DNA of 64,000 bases from Penelope pileata (lineage: Eukaryota > Chordata > Aves > Galliformes > Cracidae): NCBI GenBank assembly GCA_013396635.1, contig WBMW01003333.1, positions 2,261 through 66,260 on the forward strand, written 5' to 3'. This document shows positions 33,896 through 46,588 of the stretch, piece by piece (the stretch's first letter is position 1; every line of letters starts with the position of its first letter). The notes under the pieces were generated by a model. The model saw nothing but the letters and a program-made list of their open reading frames with translations. It searched no databases and was not told the origin of the DNA. A program made the position numbers and the translations under genes.

Positions 33896-35229
33896 TCCCT
33901 CTCACTAGAAGTCTGTGAAGCCAAAGGAACCTCAGAGAAGGAGGATTCGCTTGCATAGGCACATCAGGACTTTCAGACAGAAGCTGGAAATCCTTTGTGG
34001 ACATGCTGTCTTTGGCCTGGGACTACATCTCAGATAGGTGCCGTGCTGGGACCCTCACCCCAGAGAGCTGTTACACTGCCTCCTCTTCTACAGCAAGGGT
34101 AGATACTCTCACCTGCCCATGCTATAGCCACAAACAGCCTTTACATCACCTGTGGCTGTTTCTCCCCATTCTCCTCATTTTTATGTCGTGTTGGTGAAAA
34201 ACACTGTGCTGATTGTCCTGTACTTACCCACATGCAGAAATGATGAAATCTCTTCTCAGCTTGCCCAGCCAGCACACCTGCACCAGGACGTACTGGGAGC
34301 AGCATGAGGGCTGGAGGGGCAGTTTAGTTTGTCTCTCAGTCAAAAATGCAAAGGAAACCTGCCAAGTAGAGGAGGTCAGGGAGCCTCGTCCAACCGGATC
34401 TGCAGTGACACTGCACTCGGAACCCACACGCCAGCCAACGCTGCTGCAGGTCCAGGGCTGGCTTTCCCCTTGCCAGACTGATCTAGTTTTGTGTTAGCAA
34501 CACTCGTGCTGAATTTGCATTCAGTGACATACTGTAGAGCTTTGCTTCTATTTTCCTGCACAGTTGGCTCCTGTGCCCGCCATGCTAGGAGCTGCTTGGT
34601 GTCTGCAGTGTGAAAGAGCACCGTGCAGAGTGGTACCAGGTGGACGAGTGCAGGATCCTGTAAGGAAAGACCACAAATATTCAAAAAATGTGCTGAATGA
34701 ACGTATTACACAACTTTAGCCACCCTCACAATAATAGAATACATGAAGGTCGGTTTTTGGATGAAATTTACATAGGTACACAGAACACAGAAACGGATGT
34801 GCCTCCTGACCTTTGAAAGGGGAAGCCTATAAATATCTTTTAAGAGCCACGAAAGCATTCAGTGACGACATCAATTTATATGTATCCCTCAAACTCACCA
34901 CAAACTGGCTAAAGCCTCTTTTTTCCCTTTGAAAAACAAAAGGAAACAAATGGGTTTATCTTACCATACCTGCTGTAAATACCCTCATGGCAAGGTAATT
35001 GCTGCGTGTATTGTGTTGAACAATTCCTTACTTTGTTAGAGGAACATTTGTCATGCCCTTTGGAGATGGCAGGAGAAAGATCTGCTGTGACCTTTGGAAA
35101 ATTAAATCAGTGGCATTACTCAGAAGTCCAAGCTGATAAGTTTGTTTTTCAGCTTCAGAAGGGCTTCCCATGCCTCCTGAAAAAGACACAATCTACACTT
35201 CCATTGAAACGAAGCCCAGATTGCTTACA

Positions 35230-35650
35230 CCGACCCTTTCAGGCCGTCAGTGCTTGGTGCTGCTCTGGGGGTACTGATTCCGTGCCTGAAGTGCTGCAGG
35301 GCTCCTTCACCACGCTCAGCATCACAGGAGCACAGGATGCAACACTGTGGGCTGCCGGTGCTGGAGAGGAGATGGCGAGCTCGATTGTGTGATACAAACA
35401 CGGGAGAGCCATCAGCAGCTGCTGCCTTGCCAGGCTGCACCAGGGCCCGCCTCTGCCAATTGCACAATGCCCTTGGTGTTCCCAGCTGTGCCACCGCAGG
35501 CCCACGGGGCTGGCGCTCGGACAGGAGGAAGGCAGATCTCCTCCCTCGTTCCCTCACAGCATGGGAAAGCTCAGAAGAGCTGTTGTGTAGGCAAAACCCC
35601 TCACTTATCTCCTGGGAAAGAGCTGCTCGTGACGCACAGAGCTGTGGTGA
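35230..35650. other. Small GC-rich, mildly CpG-enriched patch
   Basis: About 16 CpG in 420 nt by hand count, at roughly 57% GC. The observed/expected ratio is near 0.5, below the usual island threshold but above the surrounding AT-richer sequence. It underlies two overlapping long plus-strand frames of 243 and 249 codons and minus frames of 88-161 codons. The scarcity of stop codons explains all of these without invoking a gene. Confidence 0.4.
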
Positions 35651-36469
35651 GGGATCAGAGGAGGCTGGTGCAGCAAGGAGGGCATGGTGCAGAGCCTGTT
35701 CACATATCACAGCCCTTCCCTGGGCTTATGCTCATCTTGTTCGCTCATCCCCTGGTTTTGATCACTTCCTATGCATTGCTATGGGAAAACAACACTGTAA
35801 GCTGCAGTGTGAGGCTGAAAAATTCCCACCAGAACAGTCAAAGGCAATGTCCTCAGCCAGCCCCAAGCAGGCAAGGCTCTGCCATGAGCAGAGTGTGCTT
35901 AGTGGTGTGTGCGTGCCGTCCAGCCTCGTTCTGCTGCCTGGGAGCTGCCATCTGTCCAGGTGCCCCCTCCTTGGCTGCTGAGGGCAGCAATGGGGCTTCA
36001 TGTGGCAGCAGGGAGCACTTCCTAACCCTGGTTGAGTGTCACTTCCCAGCACTGATCGTGCTGTTAATGTGGCAAAGAGCACACATGGGCAGGTGAGGGA
36101 GAGCGCTTCAAACCCTGTAGAGGAATGCTAAGCGGTATTAAATAGCTCTGTGTGTGCAAAACAAAAGGTTGAAGCTCACAGGAACATTGTTACAAGGGGT
36201 TCATTAGAGAAGGGGAATGCTGTACAGAATGCCGTACACAGGAAAAAGTGAGATCTGTGTAAAGAAAATAGAAAGGAGCTGGGAGTTATGGAGTTAAAAT
36301 TGCAGGAGAGTTTTAAACTAAAGACTGTGGGGAAGGCAGAGATGTGGAAGAGCACACCATTTGCTGAAGCTTTCAAATCTCTGAGATAATAAAAAAAGAT
36401 AGAACAGGGGGCAATGGAGCTGAAGGGGAAAACAGAAGACAGATCTCTGCAAATGAAGCCCCAGTGAAC

Positions 36470-36503
36470 TAAGCCCCTTTAATAGGGGCTTAAGTAAGCC
36501 CCT
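36470..36503. repeat. 9-bp inverted repeat plus a direct copy
   Basis: taagcccct (36470-36478) pairs exactly with aggggctta (36484-36492) across a 5-nt loop. The same nonamer taagcccct recurs at 36495-36503. The arrangement of two direct copies flanking one inverted copy suggests local template-switch duplication. Confidence 0.9.
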
Positions 36504-39500
36504 ACATATCACTGTATCTGTGTGTTTCACCAGACACGACACAGCAACTCATTTTTCAGGCAGCTTAAATGCCTCATTTTTGTGGAGTTACAGGATCTAC
36601 AGGAAGAAGATAAGCGATACTTGAGTTCGCCCCATCTGGCTGCCAGGACCTGTTCTAAGATGTAGCTAAGAAAGAGTCACCTCTTCTTGTCATAAAAATA
36701 TGTCAAACTCAATGTTTACCTTTAAAAAGGGGAACCACATGAAAGTGAGGAAATGCATTGAAGTGAGCCGCTGAAAGCAGCGGAGCGGTTGTAGATGATG
36801 TAACATTGTTTAAAGATGCTGCACAGCAGGCTCAGCCTCAAACCAAATACCCAAAGAAAAAGAAAGCTAACGTGATTAAAGCGTGTAACACTTCCGAGAT
36901 GTAAAAAGAAATCCTTCAAGAAATGGGGTGTTAAGGAAGATGGAAAATAACATGAAGTCTGACAAAGCAGGTATGAAACTATAACAAAGAACATTAAAAA
37001 CAACTTGCTAAGAGCATAAAACTGAACCATGAGAATTTTTCAAGCACAGCAAAAGCAGGAGGCCTGCTGGCGAGATGGAGGCATGCATGGACATATGTGA
37101 AAATGTATGTAAAAGCAGCAGGATAAGGCCACAGCAGAAAATAACAGCTTGTTCCTTGTGTGGAGGAACTTCCACACTGGTTTACTCTTGAAGAGGAATG
37201 GTATAGTTTCACTACACTTTCAGCTGCACCAGGCTGACACCACTGTGATTCCTTCTCTCCTTAGCCCCTTCCTTGTCCCCTTCCACGTGCCAGCACTGGT
37301 CTCTGCCTGACCCCACGGCAGGCAGGCTCTGGCAGTGAGGGCAGACCCAGTGGGTCCCTGCAGGTATGGGTGATACTGCGTGCAGCCAGGGGTACCAGGC
37401 AGCACAGGCTGGCTCCACAGCCACAGCCCCCTCACCTCAGTGCTACCAGCTTCCCCGGGGGGAATTTGATGACAGACTTCCAGGACTGGGGGATGCAGAG
37501 GGAAAAGCTTCTGGCTAGAAGCTCAGCTCTATGTGCAGCAACAAACTGGGGTTCTGAAGGAGCTGTGAGCAGGGACAAGACCCTGGACTCTAATAAATAT
37601 ACTCCTGGGCCTCCTGCTTGTCAGAAAATGAGCACACATTGGAGGAACCAAGGACTATGCCATAAGCTTACCTGGGTACCCTGCTGCATGCAGGAGCCAA
37701 CAGACCTCACCTCCTTGACCACAGAACCAGCACAGCCTGTCAGGTTTCCTCACCACATCGTGCCAGGGCAGCACACAGCCGGCATGAGGCACAGTGTTGG
37801 GGATGAAAATATGACATTTAGCACCGGTATGGTTCAGACACAAAGCAGCTGGATGCTTGTCAGCCCACTGAGACGATTCACAGAGGTTGGTAAGGGCTGG
37901 TATTCTTTACCTGATACAAAACTGACACAAAGCAAAACGTATGCTCTTTGTGCCTCATTGAACTCGTATATAAATTACGGTAACGACCACCTGATGAGGT
38001 TGGTTCAAGAATGAGCTGATATGGCCAAAGCTTTGAGATTGTTGGATGCACACAGAAATTGTTTAAACAGCTTTTAAGCAGTTCTCTTTTAAATGTGAAA
38101 CAGACGCTGTTACATCAAGGTTCTTTCAATTGGATATGTGACCAAGATGAAAGCAAGGGTCTGGCGCTGATCATCTTCAAAGTGGAAGCACCTGGGGCAG
38201 CTGCTCAGTGTGGATGCCAGCCACCAGACAGACACTGGAAGTGCAAAACATTCCAGCTGGTGATTTGTTGCATCAACCTTTTTCACCTGAGCTAGATCAG
38301 GTTGTGAATCAATACAGCACAGACTTCCTGCGATGGGCAGAACCACGCTGCAATCATTTAAAGTAGGGGCATACCAAAGTTGTATCCACCTTTCTCAACA
38401 CTTCTGCTTATTCAATAATTAAGCAATCTACAAACTTTCAGTTTTCCCATACACGCCTCCAACAAGCAATCACAGTTAGCCATGTATTGGCAGATCTTAG
38501 TTCCACCGGCAGTTTTGTATGATCATTTCTACAATTTAATAGTAGCTCCCCAAAAATTTATTTGGAATAATGTAGTTCAGGATGAGAGACTTTATCTAGA
38601 CTCAAGAACAGTGTTTTCTGAAACCAACCACTGCCTGCAATGCAAATAGATAACTTGCACAATATCTGACATGCTAACACTAATTAAATTAAGATAACAG
38701 GTCTTTGAAGATTGTCTCTTTTTCTTAAATTTATTTGGAATTTCCTAGTCACATGGATCTTCCAAACTGAAAATTCAAGTGCTCCTGTTCTTCAGAAAGT
38801 GTGAGCACTGTCTAAGGGCGCTAGAGACTTCTCAGGGCAGAGAGCCTCTCTCTTATCCATCCCAGCCAAGCTCCTGACCACAGATGGAGGGCAGGCAAGG
38901 TCAGTGTTCAGATTCCTCTTAGTGAAGCTGGAAATCTTGGGAAATGCTTTGGATGCATTGGGTACTTTGCTCCTTACATCCCTACCTGAAATATCACATG
39001 ATCCACACATGCCATATGGTCTAACAAACAAGCTTAAGGTTTAGGCTGTTGTTTTTTAAAAATTGGACCTTAGGTCACCAGCCATTAGGCTTTAGGCACT
39101 TAAAAGCTCATGCATGTAATTAAATCCAGTTAAATTAAAGCTGAAATCCATCTTGCTTTTATACCATCTTGAGCGCTGACCTGAAATAAGCTGATGTCGT
39201 GTTGGCATTTTTCAGCACTCCACAGAGGAGATCAAACACATCCCACTTCTCACATTGGGATTAATAAATGACTCCCTGCTAATCGAACCTCTCAACTTCC
39301 ATGATACATCCAACTACATTTTAGCCACTTTCAAGGTTGTTATCACTACGATCTCAGATCGGCCTCACAGTCTCAAATGCCTCCATACCCATCACATTTC
39401 TGTGACCAACAGCTGCTCTTTTGCCAAGGGTACAGATGGAGGGCTCAGGGCCAGAAAGGAGAATACATGTCTCACACCACAGTGGAGAGCTTCCAGCTCT

Positions 39501-40170
39501 TTGGAGTCTCCAGCAGCCAGCTCAATCATGGCACCAAGTTTTCTTTCCCATTTTCCCTTCTGTTACAGGTAGGGGCCAAACCCCACTGACATCTACAAGC
39601 ATCTTACCACAGGCTCCACAGACCTGCTACTGACTTAGCGAACTTGGCTCAAACCTAATTGCTCCTGCCAACTTTCCTGTGTTCCTGGACTTCACAGGGT
39701 AACTGTTAAGGACAGAAATAAATCCTTTGTTTACTCTGGAAACCAGAGAGCTGCTTTAACCTCTGGCTAAAAACAGGTGCATTTTCCTATCAGGGTCATG
39801 AGTCAGTCATCCCAGCACAGGGTAGTGAACTTGGAAAGCCGAGCGCTCACTGAAAACAGGAAAGGATGACTTTTTAATTGAATGGTGGCAAATTTCATCA
39901 TCCAGTTTTCCTGGGTGGCTTTTTTCTGGTTAAGTCATGTTAAATCATTGGTTTAACACAGCTCAGGCCTGTTCCTCACACATTCCTCTTCTGTGTGGTA
40001 TTTCAGCATCATATCCATTTTGGGATGGAAAACACTACTGTTGTTAAGCTCCTAGGGGAAATAGCAGGTGTAATGTGTGACTACATAAACAGAGGAGGCA
40101 ATTAATGCCTCTGTAGTATATTTTGAGCTTGGTCCAGCATAATCAGACCCTTCAGCACAGGGACTTGCAA

Positions 40171-40194
40171 CTTTTCTTTTTTTCTTTTTTTTTN
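40171..40194. repeat. T-rich tract ending in an ambiguous base
   Basis: T runs interrupted by C, ending in nine T and then a single N at 40194. The N directly after a homopolymer points to an unresolved base call or consensus problem, not biology. Confidence 0.9.
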
Positions 40195-42047
40195 ATGTGA
40201 AAACAAAGTGCTCCCTTTCTGCAGAATTGTTTTCATAGAAAACAGTATCGTTTCTCACATATTGCACTGCCGGGAACAGCCAAGGAACTCTTAAAAGGTG
40301 ACCTTCAAAGATGACTTCTCTTTGATGAATTAAAGAAACCAATATATATACACACAAACACACTGCAATACCTTTCGTCTCCCATTTTAACACTGGAAAT
40401 TCAGGTCTGATTGCCCTGTTTTTACACAACTGAAGACTTACGACAGCATCTCGAGGAGCTGCTCTGAGGATATTTCTCCACAGCACAGTTAATTCATGTT
40501 CTGAGTCAAATTGAGATCAGTGGCTCTTGTGATACCCACAGGAGAAACTTCTGACCCTGCCAAGGTGTGCTCCCAGTCCAGGCCAGCTCACCCAGCTGCC
40601 TGCAGAGGGCAGGTAGGACTGGACCCTGCCTGTTTTGCACTATGATTACAGACAGGAAAAATAAATAACATACAAATCACTAATTTTGTCAGCTCTCCAG
40701 TACAACTGCCCTAGTTCTCCTGTAGCAGCCAAGTGGCTGGGAAGGAACCCTGTGCCTCTGAAGACAAGAGAAACGTGGCTCCATGGCCAGGAACACAGCA
40801 CCAACATGGTCACAGAAACATGATGGTTTTGTTAGTGCCTCACTAGGTCAGGGGTTTTTGACATAAGGAAGAGAGTCACCTGGTTGCTGAACAGCAGGGA
40901 TGTTCAGAGGAGCTCTCTGCATGTCACTGTCCTCCAAGGAGGATCAGTGAAGGAACAGTGAAAAAAAGTCTTGGCATTCGTGGCACTCAAAGTAAAGCAG
41001 GTAAATGTATCTTCAGCGTGAGGAAGACATACATAAATCCCTCTCAACACAGCTACAGAGAGAAGCAATCAGTGAGCATCCTCCCTTTACAAGAAATCAG
41101 TCTTCAAAGGCTTTTTTCTGTTTTATCTCATAAACCACAGATATTTCCAGTCCCTGTGCATCTCCACCCCATTCCTCCCATCTCCTCCCACCTTGCCCTG
41201 CTTCAGGTTGTTTTGAATGCCACTGGCACCACTTAGAAAAACAACAGAAAGTCAATTACCCATGTCCGTTAACCCATTCCAACTGCACATTCAGCCAGCT
41301 CGGCAAGATGTGACACCCCAGTTGGTGATCAAGAGGCAGCTTTCCATTCCTGTGGGCATGGCCTGGAGGTTCCTGGAAGAAGGCAGGGTACCACACAGCT
41401 TCCTCACCTCCTGAGCCCACTCCAGGACAAGAGGAGGGGCCCAAGGAACTGTAGGACCCACGTGCTCTTTTAAAAGTGTGTGAAGTTTTAGGAATGCTCT
41501 TTCTGGAGTTATATCCGTGGACTTTTCAGTTATATTGAAAAGCAATTTTCTGTCAGCACAGAGCTGATAAGAGATATATGACCTGCTCTGAGAAACAAGC
41601 ACCACTAGTTTAGGAAAGTCTCAAGTGCAAATAATTCTTACATCATGGGTGTAGTTTGAAATGGAGTAGGATCAGAAAAGCATGATGAAAGACGGGTTCA
41701 AAACAACAACGCTGCTGACACCTGCACAGGCAGCAAAGCCCCAGCCTCCAGCCCTGCTCCCAGCAGCCCACGTCACGCATGTGAGCAGCCCTCGCAGATA
41801 GATAAGGCAGGAAGGGGAGCTATTCACTATTAACTTATCTAAACAACAACCCCATTGCTGCTAACCAAACCATGTGATCAGATGAGAGCAAACTTCAGTA
41901 GTGAGCGAGAGAGAAACATTGGTGGATCTGGGCTCAGAGACAGAGGTGACCATACATTCAACTTCACAACATTCTGATCTCAGCTGCTCTTAACACCCAC
42001 CAACCAGTTAGTAAACCAGTTACCCTCTTACGTGCACCTTTCCATTT
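40195..42047. other. Unique non-coding sequence
   Basis: Unremarkable unique DNA. A short alternating (AT)n/(AC)n tract lies at 40342-40363. There are no exons, RNA genes or identifiable transposons. Confidence 0.6.
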
Positions 42048-42070
42048 AAAAAAAAAAAAAAAAAAAAAAA
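42048..42070. repeat. Poly-A tract (23 nt)
   Basis: A run of 23 A after 'cctttccattt'. There is no recognisable retroposed body upstream and no target-site duplication. Confidence 0.9.
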
Positions 42071-43127
42071 GGTGTAGTGCTACTACTGAAAATACTCAGT
42101 GAGGATTTGAGCAAGGCTTCCCAGTTCTCCTCCACAGGCCTGAGCCCTATGGGATTGTCACAGTGTGACATGCTGTGCAAGCACACACACAGGTATGTCT
42201 GGTTTTCTGCTTGGAGGCCAGCTTCCTTGGAAGCAAGCTCAGCCTGCTCTGAGTCCAATTTGCTCCAGATGGCGTAAATCAGATGTGAGAATCCACTTCT
42301 GCTTTCACCACTGTCACTGCTAGACCAGCACACTCTCTCCTAACAGCAGAGGAAAGAGAGAGGTCAAAAGCAGGGTGAGAAGTGATCTTGCTGCCCTGCC
42401 AACATTACAGATTGAAAGCTCTGAAGAATGGGAAGGTGATATTTCTGTGTGTTTTCACAGCACAGAGGGAAAGGAGGTCAACAACACAGGAAAATGCACC
42501 CTGCAGCTGCCATGGTACCAGTCCCAGAACACAGGCATTTCTGGGTCACCCAATAACAGCACAACATTGATAAATGGAGAGCTAAGAATAGGATGGACAG
42601 CGAGTGGAGAAAGCAATGACAAAGGGAAAGCTGATGGGAGAGGAGGGAGAGACTAATTAATATGAGAAAATTAGGAGTACACAATTAGCTCCAACATCAG
42701 CTGTCCTCAGCCAGAGTAAGTTTTTACACCACTGCTGATTTAACAGGATTCTCCACTTCTTGAAGAATCCGGTCCTTCAGAGGGTGAGGCCAAGGCGTAA
42801 GGGAGCACTTTGCAGCAGAGAGGGAAACTCCAGCCAGGGGGAATCCTCTCCCCTGAGGAGACACAGCAGGGCCTCGCTGCATGCCCACAAGTGCTTTCCC
42901 CTGGGAAGTAAATTGCTAGTAAATAAACCAACAAGTGTCAAGGCCTGTTTTGTTTTGTTTTTTTCCAACCTTTTCAAGCATTCAGCAGCTATGAAGAGGG
43001 ATGGGAGGGCCTGGGTTTGGCTAGGAATTAGTGAAATCTTGCAGTTCTTGTTTACTTGCTGGGCTTCGAGCAGTCAGCGCCGAGCCCTGAGCACAGCCAC
43101 GAGCAGTGACCACCACTGAGGGGTCAG
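42071..43127. other. Unique non-coding sequence
   Basis: No gene or repeat recognised. It has frames of up to 119 codons on both strands without domains. Confidence 0.6.
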
Positions 43128-43150
43128 AAAAAAAAAAAAAAAAAAAAAAN
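43128..43150. repeat. Poly-A tract (22 nt) ending in an ambiguous base
   Basis: Twenty-two A followed by an N at 43150. As at 40194, the ambiguous base follows a homopolymer, so the length of this tract should not be trusted. Confidence 0.9.
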
Positions 43151-46100
43151 TCCCTGGTGCATTCCCAACAGGGCCCCCAGCTGTTCTGGTCCTGAGGTGA
43201 CTAATAACAATTTGACACTTTGTGGCTTTACTGGAAAGTTAATTTATTTTTATTTTTTTTTTCCCCAGCATCAAGAGGCTCCCTTCCCTTGCTGAGTTCC
43301 AGAGAAATAAAGAGGAAACTCAAAGTAATAATTTGCTTCAAAGCTGCAAATGTCACAGTGAGGCCCGTGGGAGGAAAGTGGGGAATTTCATTCAGGCTGC
43401 ACTAAGATGTCCCAAATAGATCACGCTCATCCCTGGCACCTAAAACACACCCTGCAGCAAAGAGGCCCCAGAGCAGAGAACACGAACGGAGGAAATTTAG
43501 GCTAGTCTTTAACAAAACATAATGTGAGCGGTGGGCACCATGCTCTTGTTCAGCTTCACTAATCAGCCCTTCTGGGTTGGTTGCTTGACTTTAAGACACT
43601 TTTATTTCCCTTGTCTCTGGCTGAAACCTATTATGCCTGCTCTCCAGGCTCACAGAGGCACTGTCAGACCCCAACACCTCCCTCATCCCTCCCAGCTCCC
43701 GCACCGCTTCATCCTGCAGCAGCCCAGAAGTGGCAACTACAGGACAATCCCAGGGCACTCACACGATGCCATCAAACAGCCACTGTGCAAAACCCACGTC
43801 ACTTCCTCACACCGCTTCCTTGGCACTCATTCCTACAATTTCTATTTTGCTGGAAGGGAGGAGCAGGAAAACAAACGTGACCCGTGCTTCTCCAGGACAT
43901 ACAGCTCAGCAGCTCCTTCTGTCAAAGCAGTAAAAGGGTCTGGCAGAAAGGAGCCTGCTCCTCCAGTTCTGCTGGACACCTGATGATAGGAGCAATTGAT
44001 CCCAAACAAAAATGTTACGAAATGAGTAAGAGTCAGTTGTCCTTGAAAAAGGTCTGCAACAAGAAAACTGCCTTTTCCCCCCCCCCTCCTTTTCTTAGTA
44101 AGAAGTTCTGAAAACAGAAATAAATTTGTCAGCTGAATCATCCGGAGGTGCTTAGTCTGCAAGTTTCTCCAAACACAATAGCGAAGGCTGAGATTTCGAA
44201 CAGTTGGAGTCTAGTTAAAGAAAAGGGACAGAACCAAGTTGGCCCCTTCTTCCTCCCATTTTCTAGGCATCCTTACTTACATTATCAGCAGAGATACAGA
44301 AAGATTACAGAGTGAATTCAGGAAGCTCAGAAATGTTCGATTTTTGTATTTATTTTTTTCTATTGAGTTCTGCATTTCCCAGCATGAGTCTTTTCAAGAG
44401 CGATGAAGAGAAATTTCTGGTTATTTTGCTTAAGAAAACAATAAGCAAGGAAGCCACCCACAAAGCACAACACCGCAAGCCATGGTTTCAAAGTGAGCAT
44501 TTCATGTAAACCTAATTCCTAGTTTTGTGAAATTGCTCCCAAGAAAAGCTCTAACCCACAAAGAACTCAATTATAACATTTTCAGGCCTGAAGTTCTCAG
44601 GACTCGTACTGCTTTGGGGAACTTACATTACCCTCCTCCCTCACTTCCTACTCCGCTACAGCAGTATTTCAGGGAAGTGTTTAAATCCAAGTAAAGGTCT
44701 GCTTTCCGTGCTGACTGCAATTCTGAAGTACACGGTGTTGAACAGGCAGGGAAGGAGAATCTGTCCTGTTGTTGTTTTTTATGGCTTTGTCCTCAGTCAC
44801 AAAGACCAGATGGGTAATTTCAAGCAGAATGATTTTTATGTCTGAATGGGAAACAGACAGAACAAGCGAGCACAAAAGCCAGAACTCCTGCATAGCAGGT
44901 TCCTCCTATGGCAATCCACTGAACTAGGCGTAAAAAGCATCCCTGCCCCTGCAGACCCCTCAGAGAGGGAAAGGTTCAGAACACTGCGGTGCCTTGTAGA
45001 AAGACACTGCACAGCTAAATGCACCACATTTATAAACCAGTCTCTTCCTTCACAGAGGATGCAGGATGGGTGAATGGTGAAAGGCAGAGCTCTATTAACA
45101 GAAATGCAGACAATCCTTTTTTTTCTTCCTCTCACATTTGCAGGTACTTGGTGTGCAAATAAGACAGTGCAATATTGTTTGTATTCAGCCTTTACCTCTT
45201 ACTGAACGGCTGTGGTAGAGAAAAAACATTTCTATGAGCATATTTTGCTTCACTCTCCTGTACTTCTCCCCATCCCTTTGCTCTGACTTAAACAATTATT
45301 TCTACACTTACTTATACAATCCTGATGCTGACTCACCTGTACTGCTTAAACCATTGTAAAGGGATTACCTCTGTTTAATCCTTGTTGTCCTATAAAAACA
45401 AATTAGAGCAGCATTTGAAATGCATACGAGTCGACTCAATCTGTGTTTAATTTACAGATCCCTTGCTTGTCAAGGTGTCTGAGGTCTCCCTTGCCTTAAT
45501 GAATAACTTCCCATTGCTCCCCTTCCCAAACACGGCATCCAGACCTACATAGCCCTTTACAATCCATGCCCGTAACACATAAACTGATTAACTTACACAA
45601 TCAATTTATACTAATAAATAAATTTCCATCTGCTTTCTGAGTATATCTGAAGGACATAGGCTGCATAGCAGCATCCCTCGTGATTGCTTGGAAACAACAG
45701 ATTTAATGCTCCAAGACTTCTCTAAGTCTGGCAGTAAACAATCTCGCTCCATGGCATCACCCTGCGCTCCACCCACCAACTGCACTTTCCAGTGAGTGAA
45801 AAGGGAAGGGTTAATTTCTCTGTCTCTGGTTAACCTTTCCAGGCTATTTAGTTTCCTTTCAGACTCCATCCCATCAGAGGCATGTGAGGTGAAGGATAGA
45901 ATTACAGACTGGGCATGTTTCCTGTACTTAGTGGGTGGATAGAGCACAACTTCCGCACTAATAATGTCAAGGTAATTAGGACATCCTGCAAAACCTGTAA
46001 CAGGGAAGAAATAACCATTGTTTATTGTCATTTCTACTGCTGAGGTGGTGGGTTCCCCTCGTAACTGCTCTTGTCTTTCATTTTGAGCCCATCTCCAAGT

Positions 46101-46298
46101 TATCAGAGATACTTGGGCCAAGTCCAAGAGTCGTGGGATTCCCAGAACAGCCTACAGCTAAAGATCTGACTTTCATTCAGTAATCACCAGAGAAGAACAA
46201 ACCACACCTGTAGACCTGAGTATGTATGATATCAAATAGCAATTCAAACTGAGATAAAAACTGGCAAATTTAGCTCATTTGATTATGTATGTCTGTAT
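43151..46298. other. Unique non-coding sequence
   Basis: Contains a short T-rich tract (about 43242-43262) and a poly-C run (about 44076-44087). The 45606-46127 minus frame (173 codons) is unusual for its AT-richer setting and holds an acceptor-like 'tatttcttccctgttacag' on that strand. No donor follows in a sensible place, and the translation matches no family I know. Its length is close to the longest expected by chance in a window of this size. Confidence 0.5.
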
Positions 46299-46588
46299 TC
46301 TTTCACAGAATAGTATGCTTTGGAAGGGACTCAAAAGGATCATTGTGTCCAAGTCCTGGCTCCACAAAGGACCATGTCCACACTCTCCCCATCGCTCCCC
46401 CCCCCAAAAAAAAAAAAGAAAAGAAAATTAAACTCTGTGTCTGAGAGCATTGTTCAAACACTTCTTGAACTCTGTCAGGCTTGGGACCATGACTGCCACC
46501 CAGCCTTTCCCTGTCAGGGACACACTTTTGTGCTGATCCCTTGGGTACTATTTGGTGGTCACCAGGGAGAAGTGCAAACACCTTTGCA
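46299..46588 (-). mobile_element. CR1 LINE fragment with intact 3' terminus, minus orientation
   Basis: The left edge 'ttctttcacagaatag' is the reverse complement of the CR1 terminal octamer repeat. It is followed by 'tttggaagggactcaaaagg', 'gtccaagtcctggctccaca', 'ctgtgtctgagagcattg', 'cacttcttgaactctgtcag', 'gcttgggaccatgactgcc' and a diverged 'acccagcctttccctgtcag'. This is the avian CR1 3' region in order. A poly-C/poly-A expansion (about 46396-46413) and apparent internal deletions interrupt it. Unlike the other two CR1 pieces here, the true 3' end is retained. It is non-coding and inactive. Confidence 0.9.

Larger units (their letters stand above)
33896..40170. other. Unique non-coding sequence
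   Basis: No gene is recognised. Includes a small GC-rich patch (35230-35650) and a hairpin with a third copy of its arm (36470-36503). A very strong acceptor-like string (ttttcccttctgttacag) ends near 39568, but with no open downstream exon. Two frames over 200 codons (35250-35981 and 35347-36096, plus) overlap each other. Neither looks like a protein, nor does 37370-38014 plus. Confidence 0.55.

Noticed and set aside
35250..36096. Two overlapping plus-strand frames of 243 and 249 codons
   Set aside because: They occupy the same DNA in different frames, so at most one could be real. Both sit in a GC-rich patch, and neither translation resembles a protein family.
37370..38014. 214-codon plus-strand frame
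   Set aside because: No recognisable domain and no supporting splice or promoter signals. The length is within reach of chance for 64 kb.
39540..39700. Very strong acceptor-like pyrimidine tract ending near 39568
   Set aside because: The downstream sequence has early stops in all frames and only a weak donor, and nothing indicates transcription.
42048..42070. Poly-A run as tail of a processed pseudogene
   Set aside because: No cDNA-like sequence, polyadenylation signal at the right spacing, or target duplication lies upstream.
45606..46127. 173-codon minus-strand frame with an internal acceptor-like site
   Set aside because: I considered an exon or a retroviral remnant. There is no donor, no known motif and no flanking long terminal repeat, and the length is about the expected maximum by chance in AT-richer sequence.
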